From an uncultured Lachnospira sp. (lineage in GTDB: Bacteria > Bacillota > Clostridia > Lachnospirales > Lachnospiraceae): a DNA stretch of 7,022 nt. A program made the position numbers and the translations under genes. The stretch's first letter is position 1, and every line of letters begins with the position of its first letter. This document shows positions 1 through 4,860 of the stretch, one piece after another. Below the pieces are notes generated by a model. That model worked only from the letters and a program-made list of their open reading frames with translations, was not told the origin of the DNA and made no database searches. The stretch covers positions 1-7,022 of the forward strand of contig CAKRKK010000126.1 of the NCBI GenBank assembly GCA_934358235.1. Direction: 5' to 3'.

Positions 1-12
1 ATATTAACCTCC
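1..12 (-). promoter_or_regulatory. Probable ribosome binding site of a divergent gene lying beyond the left edge
   Basis: Read on the minus strand this edge is GGAGGTTAATAT, a perfect Shine-Dalgarno core (bases 12-8) followed by a spacer that would put a start codon at or just beyond base 1. It suggests a divergently transcribed gene whose coding part is outside the window. A TATAAT box on the same strand (bases 37-32) could be its -10, but I see no good -35. The start codon itself is not visible, so this remains an inference. Confidence 0.4.
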
Positions 13-58
13 AAACATTCAAGATTAATATATTATAGCATATTTTACCAAAATGTTT

Positions 59-64
59 TATAAT
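59..64 (+). promoter_or_regulatory. Candidate -10 box for the small protein / amidase pair
   Basis: TATAAT matches the sigma-A -10 consensus perfectly and sits 30 bases before the first ATG. No convincing -35 lies 16-18 bases upstream (TAGCAT at 36-41 is poor). In such AT-rich DNA a chance match is quite possible. With the minus-strand TATAAT at 32-37 it would form a back-to-back divergent promoter pair. Confidence 0.3.
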
Positions 65-93
65 AAAAACAATTATAAGAAACGGAGATTATT

Positions 94-285
94 ATGTGGA
101 AGATAAAACAGATATTTGACGGGGATTATGGGTGTGAAGAGCTGGCAGAAGGTCAGTCACCTAAGTTTTGTGTTACACTTGTTAATGAGAGTGGGCAGAA
201 GAAGTATGTATATGTAGAAGATAAGTGGCTTATGGACAGAAGTCTTGACGAAGGTTCTGTATGGCCGGAGGATATAGATGAGTAA
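94..285 (+). CDS. Small conserved-type hypothetical protein (63 aa)
   Basis: A 63-residue acidic protein of unknown function. The start is supported by CGGAG at 83-87, six bases before the ATG. There is no signal peptide, membrane segment or cysteine pair; it should be a small soluble cytoplasmic protein. It begins MWKIKQIFDGDYGCEE, and its middle (about residues 24-45: CVTLVNESGQ, then YVYVEDKWL) reads like alternating beta strands ending in a Trp-containing segment, followed by GSVWPE. Its style resembles small uncharacterised proteins I associate with Lachnospiraceae, but I cannot attach a named domain. The last codons overlap the start of the downstream amidase by 8 bases, so the two are almost certainly co-transcribed and perhaps translationally coupled. 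No function is proposed. Confidence 0.8.
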   Translation: MWKIKQIFDGDYGCEELAEGQSPKFCVTLVNESGQKKYVYVEDKWLMDRSLDEGSVWPEDIDE

Positions 286-1381
286 AGTGACAAGAATCAT
301 TTCAGTAAGCATGATGTTAACTGTATTATCAGCCATTATACTGGTGGGGTGTGGCAACAGACATTCTGATAAAGCAGGATTGAATAAATCGGACATTACA
401 GAAACTATAAGCCAGACATCGGAATCAGAGAAAGATTTACAGATGAATTCTCGAAGTGAAGATAATACTGATACAGAGATAACGGATGCAGAGATAACAG
501 ATACAGAGATAACAGATACAGAAGCAGAAGATTCTGGACAAGCAGACAGTGAAGAGGATAGTCAGGAAGAAACAAGCAATCCATATATAGCAGCAAGAGA
601 ACCATATACGGGAATTCCGGTATATGAAGATATGGAACACATTTATATGAATACAACTTGGGAATATGCGGACCATTCGGCGATAAGCGATGGTTATGCT
701 GTTCTATATAAAGCGGTAGGTGAAAGAAAGAACATTATAGTTGGTGTCAATGCAGGGCATGGGACGGCAGGTGGTTCATCAGTGAGAACACTGTGCCATC
801 CGGACGGCTCACCTAAGAGTACCGGTGGAAGTACGGCAGCGGGGGCAACAACAGCAACTGCTGTATCAGGAGGCATGACATTCTATGATGGAACACCAGA
901 AAGTGAAGTTACATTTAGAATGGCGCAGATTCTAAGGGACAGGCTTCTTTCACAGGGATATGATGTGCTGATGGTAAGGGATGATGCAGATGTACAACTT
1001 GATAATGTAGCAAGGACTGTGATATGCAACAATGTTGCGGACTGCCATATATCGTTGCATTGGGATGGAGACGGACTTAGTTATGACAAAGGCTGTTTCT
1101 ATATTGCGGTTCCGGATGCAATTAAAGATATGGAGCCGGTTGCCATACACTGGAAGCAGCACAATGCACTTGGAGCATCGCTTGTTAATGGGCTTGGTGA
1201 TGTGGGTATCAAGATACATGGTTCAGGAAGTATGGCGATAGATCTTACGCAGACGTCATATAGCACGATTCCATCTGTAGATATGGAGCTTGGAAATGCA
1301 AGCTCAGATCATAGTGATGAGACGCTTGAAAATATAGCGGATGGCCTGATGGCGGGTATCAATGCGTATTACGGGTATTAG
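278..1381 (+). CDS. N-acetylmuramoyl-L-alanine amidase (Amidase_3 type) lipoprotein
   Basis: A 367-residue exported lipoprotein predicted to cut the amide bond between N-acetylmuramic acid and L-alanine in peptidoglycan. Residues 1-25 form a lipoprotein signal ending in the lipobox LVGC (Cys25 lipidated). Residues 26-100 are a hydrophilic Asp/Glu/Thr/Ser linker, including DTEIT-type pentapeptides (about 65-82). The catalytic domain runs from about 152 to 365. Zinc ligands are probably His161 in NAGHG, Glu208 in PESEV and His261 in ISLHWDG; the likely catalytic Glu is Glu337 in VDMELGN. This is the order found in zinc-dependent Amidase_3 enzymes. A Gly/Thr/Ala/Ser-rich stretch (about 178-200) lengthens the loop between the first two ligands. 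The start at 278 overlaps the preceding gene (ATGAGTAA). The gene converges on the cotJ operon. The enzyme class is quite secure; the role (vegetative wall turnover, sporulation or germination) is not visible. Confidence 0.88.
   Translation: MSKVTRIISVSMMLTVLSAIILVGCGNRHSDKAGLNKSDITETISQTSESEKDLQMNSRSEDNTDTEITDAEITDTEITDTEAEDSGQADSEEDSQEETSNPYIAAREPYTGIPVYEDMEHIYMNTTWEYADHSAISDGYAVLYKAVGERKNIIVGVNAGHGTAGGSSVRTLCHPDGSPKSTGGSTAAGATTATAVSGGMTFYDGTPESEVTFRMAQILRDRLLSQGYDVLMVRDDADVQLDNVARTVICNNVADCHISLHWDGDGLSYDKGCFYIAVPDAIKDMEPVAIHWKQHNALGASLVNGLGDVGIKIHGSGSMAIDLTQTSYSTIPSVDMELGNASSDHSDETLENIADGLMAGINAYYGY
470..529 (+). repeat. 15-bp tandem repeat in the amidase linker
   Basis: Four consecutive 15-base units (470-484, 485-499, 500-514, 515-529). 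The first three are near identical, based on GATACAGAGATAACA; the fourth diverges in its second half. They stay in frame and encode D-T-E-I-T type pentapeptides in the acidic spacer between lipid anchor and enzyme domain. Copy number can change by whole units without a frameshift, so linker length may vary among strains. Confidence 0.85.
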
Positions 1382-1404
1382 AAGCCGTAAAAAGGATGAG
1401 CTGA

Positions 1405-1527
1405 CGTGGAGAATTGGACGTTGAAGCGGTGGAAAGGCAAGCCAAAGTCCCAAAAGAGCAAACCAGCACGGGAAATCCTAGTGGATTTGATTTTATGATT
1501 GCTTTGATCATTACGAGGACAACATGG
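1405..1527 (+). other. Unassigned 41-codon open stretch between amidase and cotJC remnant
   Basis: After the amidase stop, one plus-strand frame is open for 41 codons between two TGA codons (1402-1404 and 1528-1530). It reads as GELDVEAVERQAKV followed by PKEQTSTGNPSGFDF. It has no ribosome binding site and no early ATG, so it is not a gene as it stands. Base composition is less AT-rich than the surrounding intergenic DNA. It could be the decayed end of an inserted element, for example the C-terminal tail of an IS200/IS605-type TnpB, but that is only an impression. It lies where the missing part of cotJC would be expected. Confidence 0.25.
1473..1496 (+). terminator. Weak candidate terminator after the amidase
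   Basis: A 6-bp inverted repeat, AAATCC and GGATTT around a TAGT loop, is followed by GATTTTAT. The stem is short and AT-rich and the T tract is broken by G and A, so any termination would be modest. It is the only stem followed by T-rich sequence I found in the convergent gap between the amidase and the cotJ operon. Confidence 0.25.
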
Positions 1528-1530
1528 TGA

Positions 1531-1698
1531 TTACACATATAAAACTGCTGTGATACTATACACATATAAATAAGAAGAAAAGCCGTATATCTTATTGAAG
1601 TATGGTCCACCATACTGGCTGATAATCATAGCAGCCAGAGCGGGATTAGTTTGTTTTATTTTGATAGGATATTCCAATCTTTTTTCATAGTTCCACAT
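1531..1698 (-). pseudogene. cotJC: cotJC remnant, truncated after about 32 codons
   Basis: This is the start of CotJC, the manganese-catalase-like spore protein that normally follows cotJB and is usually near 190 residues. The frame begins MWNYEKRLEYPIKIK and continues through IISQYGGP (residues 26-32), which is typical CotJC. The next family residues (usually DGELGA) are absent. Instead 23 unrelated codons lead to a TAA at 1533-1531, giving 55 residues in all. The ATG is two bases after the cotJB stop codon begins to clear (TAATATG), and GGAGG at 1712-1708, inside the end of cotJB, is its ribosome binding site, so the start is intact. None of the metal-ligand helices of the catalase-like fold remain. 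I found no continuation in any minus-strand frame down to 1382, so a simple frameshift does not explain it; deletion or insertion with later loss does. An intact copy may exist elsewhere. Confidence 0.85.
1600..1615. repeat. Short palindrome at the cotJC breakpoint
   Basis: GTATGGT and ACCATAC form a perfect 7-bp inverted repeat around a CC centre. The last recognisable CotJC codon (Pro32, 1605-1603) lies inside it, and family similarity ends within the left arm. Its right arm is native cotJC sequence encoding QYGG; the left arm continues into foreign sequence. It therefore marks the rearrangement junction. Confidence 0.7.
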
Positions 1699-1699
1699 A

Positions 1700-2245
1700 T
1701 TAACAGTCCTCCATTTCCCAAGGCATTGGAGTTGCTACCCACATCCAGTAATTATCATTGGACAGGTGTAGTTTATCAAGAGGACCATAATAGTCGGCAT
1801 ATTTAGATATGCAGGCACGGTATTTATCCTTAATCTGTGCATAATATTCAATTGCCTCTGAATCGTTTGGGTGAGTGTCAAGATAAAGATTAGTTTCAGT
1901 AAGGATAAAACCAAGCTCATATATATTTTTCATAAGAATATATTTATCAGATGCAGCATTGCGGCAGGAACATCCCTGTTCTGGTGGTGTAGAGGATACA
2001 TCTTGGCAGGAAGACTGGCACGAAGGCTTATTAGCCGTATTGCAGCTAGCCGGGGTGTATTTGGTAGAATTATAGTTGATTGAATTGTAGTTAGCAGAAT
2101 TGCAGTTAGAAGAATTGCAGCTAGCCGGATTATAATTGGTGGTGCAATTTCTGTTGTTTATACGGCCGGTATTATTGGTGCTGCCAGAACAGCCTGAATT
2201 GTTCTGGCAGTTCATATTGCTTACATTCATATTACATACATTCAT
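1700..2245 (-). CDS. cotJB: Spore coat protein CotJB with a long Asn/Ser/Cys-rich N-terminal extension
   Basis: A 181-residue protein. Residues 100-181 are a recognisable CotJB domain, with LMKNIYELGFIL, the hallmark LYLDTHPND (120-128), a central helix and the C-terminal YYGPLDKL and MPWE (174-177). CotJB proteins are usually only about 80-100 residues and act in the inner layers of the spore coat with CotJA and CotJC. The first 99 residues are additional: low complexity, rich in Asn, Ser, Thr and Cys, with 11 cysteines (4, 13, 19, 34, 43, 48, 68, 76, 80, 92, 94) and seven consecutive pentapeptides (38-72). The ATG at 2245 overlaps the cotJA stop (ATGA) and has GGAGGTG upstream inside cotJA, so the long form is the real start; Met105 has no comparable signal. 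Function of the extension is unknown. Cross-linking by disulfide or tyrosine is an inference from composition. Confidence 0.9.
   Translation of the reverse strand: MNVCNMNVSNMNCQNNSGCSGSTNNTGRINNRNCTTNYNPASCNSSNCNSANYNSINYNSTKYTPASCNTANKPSCQSSCQDVSSTPPEQGCSCRNAASDKYILMKNIYELGFILTETNLYLDTHPNDSEAIEYYAQIKDKYRACISKYADYYGPLDKLHLSNDNYWMWVATPMPWEMEDC
2030..2134 (-). repeat. 15-bp tandem repeat encoding Tyr/Cys pentapeptides in CotJB
   Basis: Seven imperfect 15-base units encode residues 38-72 of CotJB: YNPAS, CNSSN, CNSAN, YNSIN, YNSTK, YTPAS, CNTAN. Position 1 is always Tyr or Cys, codons that differ by one transition (TAC/TGC, TAT/TGT), and position 2 is Asn in six of seven. On the plus strand ATTGCAGCTAGCCGG occurs identically at 2039-2053 and 2114-2128, exactly five units apart. 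The array is in frame, so its copy number can vary without breaking the gene. Confidence 0.85.
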
Positions 2246-2385
2246 ATGCGCACACCTCCAAAGGGCTTGTTGAGAACAGGAAATAGTGTGCCATATTTCA
2301 ATGCCTTACAAGGTTCATATAAATCACCCCAACGCTGCCATGGGACATAGCACATGGTAAGGGCGAAAGTATTCTGCATATTCAT
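2242..2385 (-). CDS. cotJA: Spore coat associated protein CotJA (47 aa)
   Basis: A 47-residue protein with the CotJA signature: CYVPWQRWGDLYEPCKALK (residues 12-30), then GTLFPVLNKPFGG (32-44). CotJA is the first gene of the cotJ operon and its product is needed with CotJC for assembly into the spore coat. It is a little shorter than many homologues, which have longer N-termini; in-frame TAA and TGA codons lie just upstream, so no longer ATG start is available. A GGAG at 2399-2396 lies 10 bases before the chosen ATG; a second in-frame ATG follows two codons later. The stop overlaps the cotJB ATG (ATGA), which points to translational coupling. The gene is short and easily missed, but family recognition is strong. 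Confidence 0.92.
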   Translation of the reverse strand: MNMQNTFALTMCYVPWQRWGDLYEPCKALKYGTLFPVLNKPFGGVRI

Positions 2386-2419
2386 AAGCAAGATACTCCG
2401 GTTATTAAGAATTCATTAC

Positions 2420-2448
2420 ATTATATGTCATATATTCAGGAATGCCAC
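2420..2448 (-). promoter_or_regulatory. Possible sigma-E-type promoter of the cotJ operon
   Basis: On the minus strand GTGGCATT (2448-2441) and CATATAAT (2427-2420) are separated by 13 bases. The -10 differs by one base from CATACAAT, the mother-cell sigma-E -10; the -35 is only a loose match. In Bacillus subtilis cotJ is under sigma-E, so the identity makes sense. The implied start near 2412 would leave a leader of about 27 bases with the ribosome binding site. Confidence 0.4.
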
Positions 2449-2450
2449 AT

Positions 2451-2558
2451 ATATCAATTAAGTAATAGAATGATAAGTAATATAAACAATATATTAATTA
2501 ACTAATATATTGATAAGTAATATAAGCAATATATCAATTGAGCAATATCAATAAGTAA
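2451..2558. repeat. 40-bp AT-rich tandem repeat between the transglutaminase-like gene and cotJ
   Basis: About 2.7 copies of a 40-base unit lie at 2451-2490, 2491-2530 and 2531-2558, the last with a one-base deletion and then divergence. The best shared block is TGATAAGTAATATAA (2471-2485 and 2511-2525). The third copy includes the stop codon (2550-2548) and last codons of the transglutaminase-like gene. The array fills most of the 162-base gap before cotJA and ends close to the candidate cotJ promoter. It encodes nothing. Confidence 0.85.
2487..2512 (-). terminator. AT-only inverted repeat, weak candidate terminator of the transglutaminase-like gene
   Basis: CAATATATTA and TAATATATTG form a perfect 10-bp inverted repeat around a 6-base loop, about 36 bases beyond the stop of the minus-strand gene. 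Reading that strand it is followed by TTTATATT. The stem is almost entirely A-T and arises inside the 40-bp repeat, so it may be a by-product of the repeat rather than a selected terminator. Confidence 0.3.
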
Positions 2559-3627
2559 ATGTAACTGTATACAAGGTGTAATTGCTTCGTGGTACATTCT
2601 TATAAGTATATGAAAGAACTTCGCCGGTTCTTGATACTGCGGATTTAAGGTCAGTTGTAAATGTGCATGCGAATTCAAGATGTGTAGCTTTATTATTAAC
2701 AGCATTGCGTACGAGACGGTTTAACTGGGAGGTGTTGCTTACCATTGTTATGCCGGCATATTTTATATAAGAATACTTTGTTCCGCAATTTTCATATTCA
2801 TTATACTTGTCGCGGTCCCAGGTATGGTCCAGAGCCATATCCTTTGCCGTGATATTAAAGTAGGAATGGTCTGTATATTCAAAAGATGAACCAATGGGAT
2901 CATCCCAGGTTACATCTACGTGATACCATTGATTATCAAGCTTGACAGTATTCCATATATGCTGTTCATTGCCAGCTTCACCTGAGATAGTTCCATTCTC
3001 TATTCCAAGCATATCCATAAATGTCTTGAAGCATTCAGTATATCCGCTGCAAACAGCCGTACCATTAATGAGCGCATTATAGGCGTTATAGGCTGAATCG
3101 CCGGTATCAACATATGAAACGTGTTTTACCAGATAATCGTGTATGGCAAGTTCATTTTCAATATCAGAATTGGATGGAGAAGTAACTTCATTAAGAATCT
3201 GCACATAGCGGTTGTAAAGAGTAAGCTGGCGTTCATTTAACTCAGTAGTTGAGCCTGTGCGGTATGCTCTTATAATAGCGAAGTTGTCCCAGCATTCATA
3301 GGATATGCGGACGTTGAAGCCATTCTTTACACGTTTATATTCGCATTTTAACTGTTCAATGCCGTCTATTGCAGCAAGCCAGGCGTTGGCATCTATAAGC
3401 TCTTCATTCTCTATAAATAATTCGCATACAGTCTGGTTACTGCTTACACATTCACTAATATACTGTATGATTTCCTCAGTTGAAGAGGCGGATATGTTAT
3501 AGGCAGTATTGGATATGGCATTGTCAGAAGACTCTGATAAGCCGATAACTATAGGAAATGTGCAGCCTGCCAATAAAACACCTGCAATAAATATAACAAA
3601 AATGAATGATATATGTTTAACCTTCAT
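2548..3627 (-). CDS. Transglutaminase-like domain lipoprotein
   Basis: A 359-residue exported lipoprotein with a transglutaminase/protease-like fold. Residues 1-22 are a signal peptide ending in the lipobox LAGC (Cys22). The core domain has the expected catalytic order: Cys193 in GTAVCSGYTECF, His223 in NEQHIWNTVKL and Asp238 in WYHVDVTWDDP. Bacterial proteins of this superfamily often act as surface peptidases or cross-linking enzymes; substrate cannot be told here. Residues 25-150 are an N-terminal region without a motif I recognise; the tail (about 285-359) is predicted beta-rich. The frame extends 26 codons further upstream, but I chose the ATG at 3627 because GGAAAG lies 10 bases before it and because it gives a standard signal peptide; the upstream ATGs at 3645 and 3705 lack a good ribosome binding site. 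It is followed on the same strand by cotJA after 162 bases. Confidence 0.87.
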   Translation of the reverse strand: MKVKHISFIFVIFIAGVLLAGCTFPIVIGLSESSDNAISNTAYNISASSTEEIIQYISECVSSNQTVCELFIENEELIDANAWLAAIDGIEQLKCEYKRVKNGFNVRISYECWDNFAIIRAYRTGSTTELNERQLTLYNRYVQILNEVTSPSNSDIENELAIHDYLVKHVSYVDTGDSAYNAYNALINGTAVCSGYTECFKTFMDMLGIENGTISGEAGNEQHIWNTVKLDNQWYHVDVTWDDPIGSSFEYTDHSYFNITAKDMALDHTWDRDKYNEYENCGTKYSYIKYAGITMVSNTSQLNRLVRNAVNNKATHLEFACTFTTDLKSAVSRTGEVLSYTYKNVPRSNYTLYTVTFTY

Positions 3628-3693
3628 AATAAATAATCTTTCCATAAAATAATCATATGATGAGAGTGTCAAAAGTAAATATATAAATTGAAT

Positions 3694-3724
3694 AATTGTA
3701 TACAATTCGTTATAATCACATCAA
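3694..3724 (-). promoter_or_regulatory. Candidate promoter of the transglutaminase-like gene overlapped by a palindromic operator-like site
   Basis: On the minus strand TTGATG (3724-3719) and TATACA (3702-3697) are 16 bases apart, a plausible sigma-A pair with four matches in each box. The -10 lies inside a perfect 14-bp palindrome, AATTGTATACAATT (3694-3707), a classic position for a dimeric repressor. The start would be near 3690, giving a leader of about 60 bases. No known regulator is assigned. Confidence 0.4.
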
Positions 3725-3753
3725 CTGATAAAACGAATCAGTATAGTATATTC

Positions 3754-3763
3754 GTGTATACAC
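3754..3763. repeat. Second palindrome with a TGTATACA core
   Basis: GTGTATACAC is a perfect 10-bp palindrome sharing the TGTATACA core with the site at 3694-3707, 58 bases away centre to centre. It lies upstream of the candidate -35 of the transglutaminase-like gene, where a second binding site might sit. A third TGTATACA (2566-2573) lies inside the end of that gene and shows the core also occurs by chance. Confidence 0.4.
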
Positions 3764-3874
3764 AAATGAATAATCATGGCATATACATAAAACATTTTAA
3801 TACGAAATCTATGAAAATAAAAGTACCTATATCTGGAAAATAAAATAATATGATACATTTGTGGGCTGCGTAGC

Positions 3875-3960
3875 CATACAGCGGTCAGGATAAGCCATAT
3901 AGCAATCCGGATATAGTCATACAGAAGTCCGGATATAGCTATATAGCAGTCAGGATAAGC
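3875..3960. repeat. 21/22-bp tandem repeat just upstream of the glycosylase gene
   Basis: Four imperfect head-to-tail units lie at 3875-3895, 3896-3917, 3918-3939 and 3940-3960, with the start of a fifth (AATACAGG). The shared core is ATAYAGNARTCMGGATA. Units alternate between GTCAGGATAAGC and TCCGGATATAG endings: 1 and 4 are alike, 2 and 3 are alike. There are no spacers, so it is not a CRISPR array. The array ends 27 bases before the glycosylase start and lies in its presumed leader or promoter. The rest of the gap (3725-3874) is AT-rich with no other structure I can support. Confidence 0.85.
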
Positions 3961-3987
3961 AATACAGGTACAGAAATGGAGAAGAAA

Positions 3988-4860
3988 ATGAAGGATTACG
4001 TTATAAATACACCAGAAGACTTTAATCTTAAAGAAACCCTGGAATGTGGGCAATGCTTTCACTTTAACAGCATTGATGAGAATGAATATGTGCTTACGGC
4101 ATATGATAATATGCTTCATATAAGACAGGATGAAAAGCAGCTTATATTTTACAATACAGATGAAGAACAGTATCAGAAACTGTGGAAGAGATATTTTGAC
4201 CTTGAAAGGGACTATGGAAGCATCAAAAGAGAGCTGCTTAAAAAGGACGATAAGCTTGAGGAGGCAATCACAGCTATGTCGGGAGTAAGGATACTTAATC
4301 AGGAGTTCTTTGAAACACTCATATCCTTTATTATCTCGCAGAATAAACAGATACCTCACATCAAAAAGATAGTTGCGGATATATCAGAAAGCTATGGTAC
4401 ATATAAGGGAGAAGTAAAAGGAATTCCTATGTATGCATTTCCAGAGGTTAGCCAGCTAAGACGGGCAGGGCTTGAGGACTTAAAGGAGCTAAAGACCGGC
4501 TTCAGGGCACCTTATATATATGATGCAGTAAGCAGAGTGTATGAAGGAAGCATAAGCTATGATGAACTTGTAAAGCTGGATTCGGCGGCTGGAATAGAGA
4601 AAATGTGTGAAATAAAAGGTGTAGGCAACAAGGTCGCAAGCTGTGTCAGCCTGTTTGCACTTGGTAAAAGAGACAGCTTTCCAATAGATGTATGGATAAA
4701 AAGGATAATGGAATATCTATACTTTGATGGTGAGGAAGTCTCAAAGGACAATATAGCAAGGCTGGCTAAAGAAAGATTCGGGGAGCTTGGAGGATATGCG
4801 CAGCAGTATCTTTTCTATTATGGCAAGACAGTTAAGCTGGGAGTTACGAAAAAGCACTAA
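3988..4860 (+). CDS. ogg: OGG1-type 8-oxoguanine DNA glycosylase / AP lyase
   Basis: A 290-residue base-excision repair enzyme predicted to remove 8-oxoguanine from DNA and to nick the abasic site. Residues 1-105 form the OGG N-terminal domain (FNLKETLECGQCFHF near 12-26). The HhH-GPD domain follows, with SFIISQNKQIPHI (113-125), the counterpart of SFICSQNNNI-type sequence in eukaryotic OGG1. The helix-hairpin-helix is IKGVGNKVASC (209-219), with the catalytic lysine at 215; the conserved aspartate is Asp234 in FPIDVW. Length matches bacterial OGG1-like proteins such as the clostridial enzyme. There is no four-cysteine iron-sulfur motif at the C-terminus, so it is not an Nth or MutY type. I prefer the ATG at 3988 over the in-frame ATG at 3976 because GGAGAAG (3978-3984) is well placed for it. 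It is transcribed alone, between two tandem repeat arrays. Confidence 0.9.
   Translation: MKDYVINTPEDFNLKETLECGQCFHFNSIDENEYVLTAYDNMLHIRQDEKQLIFYNTDEEQYQKLWKRYFDLERDYGSIKRELLKKDDKLEEAITAMSGVRILNQEFFETLISFIISQNKQIPHIKKIVADISESYGTYKGEVKGIPMYAFPEVSQLRRAGLEDLKELKTGFRAPYIYDAVSRVYEGSISYDELVKLDSAAGIEKMCEIKGVGNKVASCVSLFALGKRDSFPIDVWIKRIMEYLYFDGEEVSKDNIARLAKERFGELGGYAQQYLFYYGKTVKLGVTKKH

Noticed and set aside
405..656. Minus-strand Leu/Tyr/Cys-rich frames opposite the amidase linker
   Set aside because: The apparent repeats are the reverse reading of the 15-bp linker array; no start signals.
1359..1613. Minus-strand frame of 84 codons after cotJC
   Set aside because: Its frame differs from the cotJC remnant, its ATG has no good ribosome binding site, it runs into the amidase end, and it contains no CotJC-like sequence. 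It does not rescue cotJC by frameshift.
1871..2083. Plus-strand frame opposite cotJB
   Set aside because: Antisense to cotJB; its composition follows from the CotJB repeats and the start has no support.
3875..3960. Possible CRISPR array
   Set aside because: Units are contiguous without spacers, are only 21-22 bases and vary between copies; no cas genes are present.
3976..3987. Upstream ATG for the glycosylase
   Set aside because: The ATG at 3988 has GGAGAAG at the proper distance, while 3976 has only a weak AGG.
3721..4359. Minus-strand open frame of 212 codons
   Set aside because: It is antisense to the well-supported glycosylase and to the 21/22-bp repeat, is a low-complexity mix of hydrophobic and aromatic residues, and matches no family I know.
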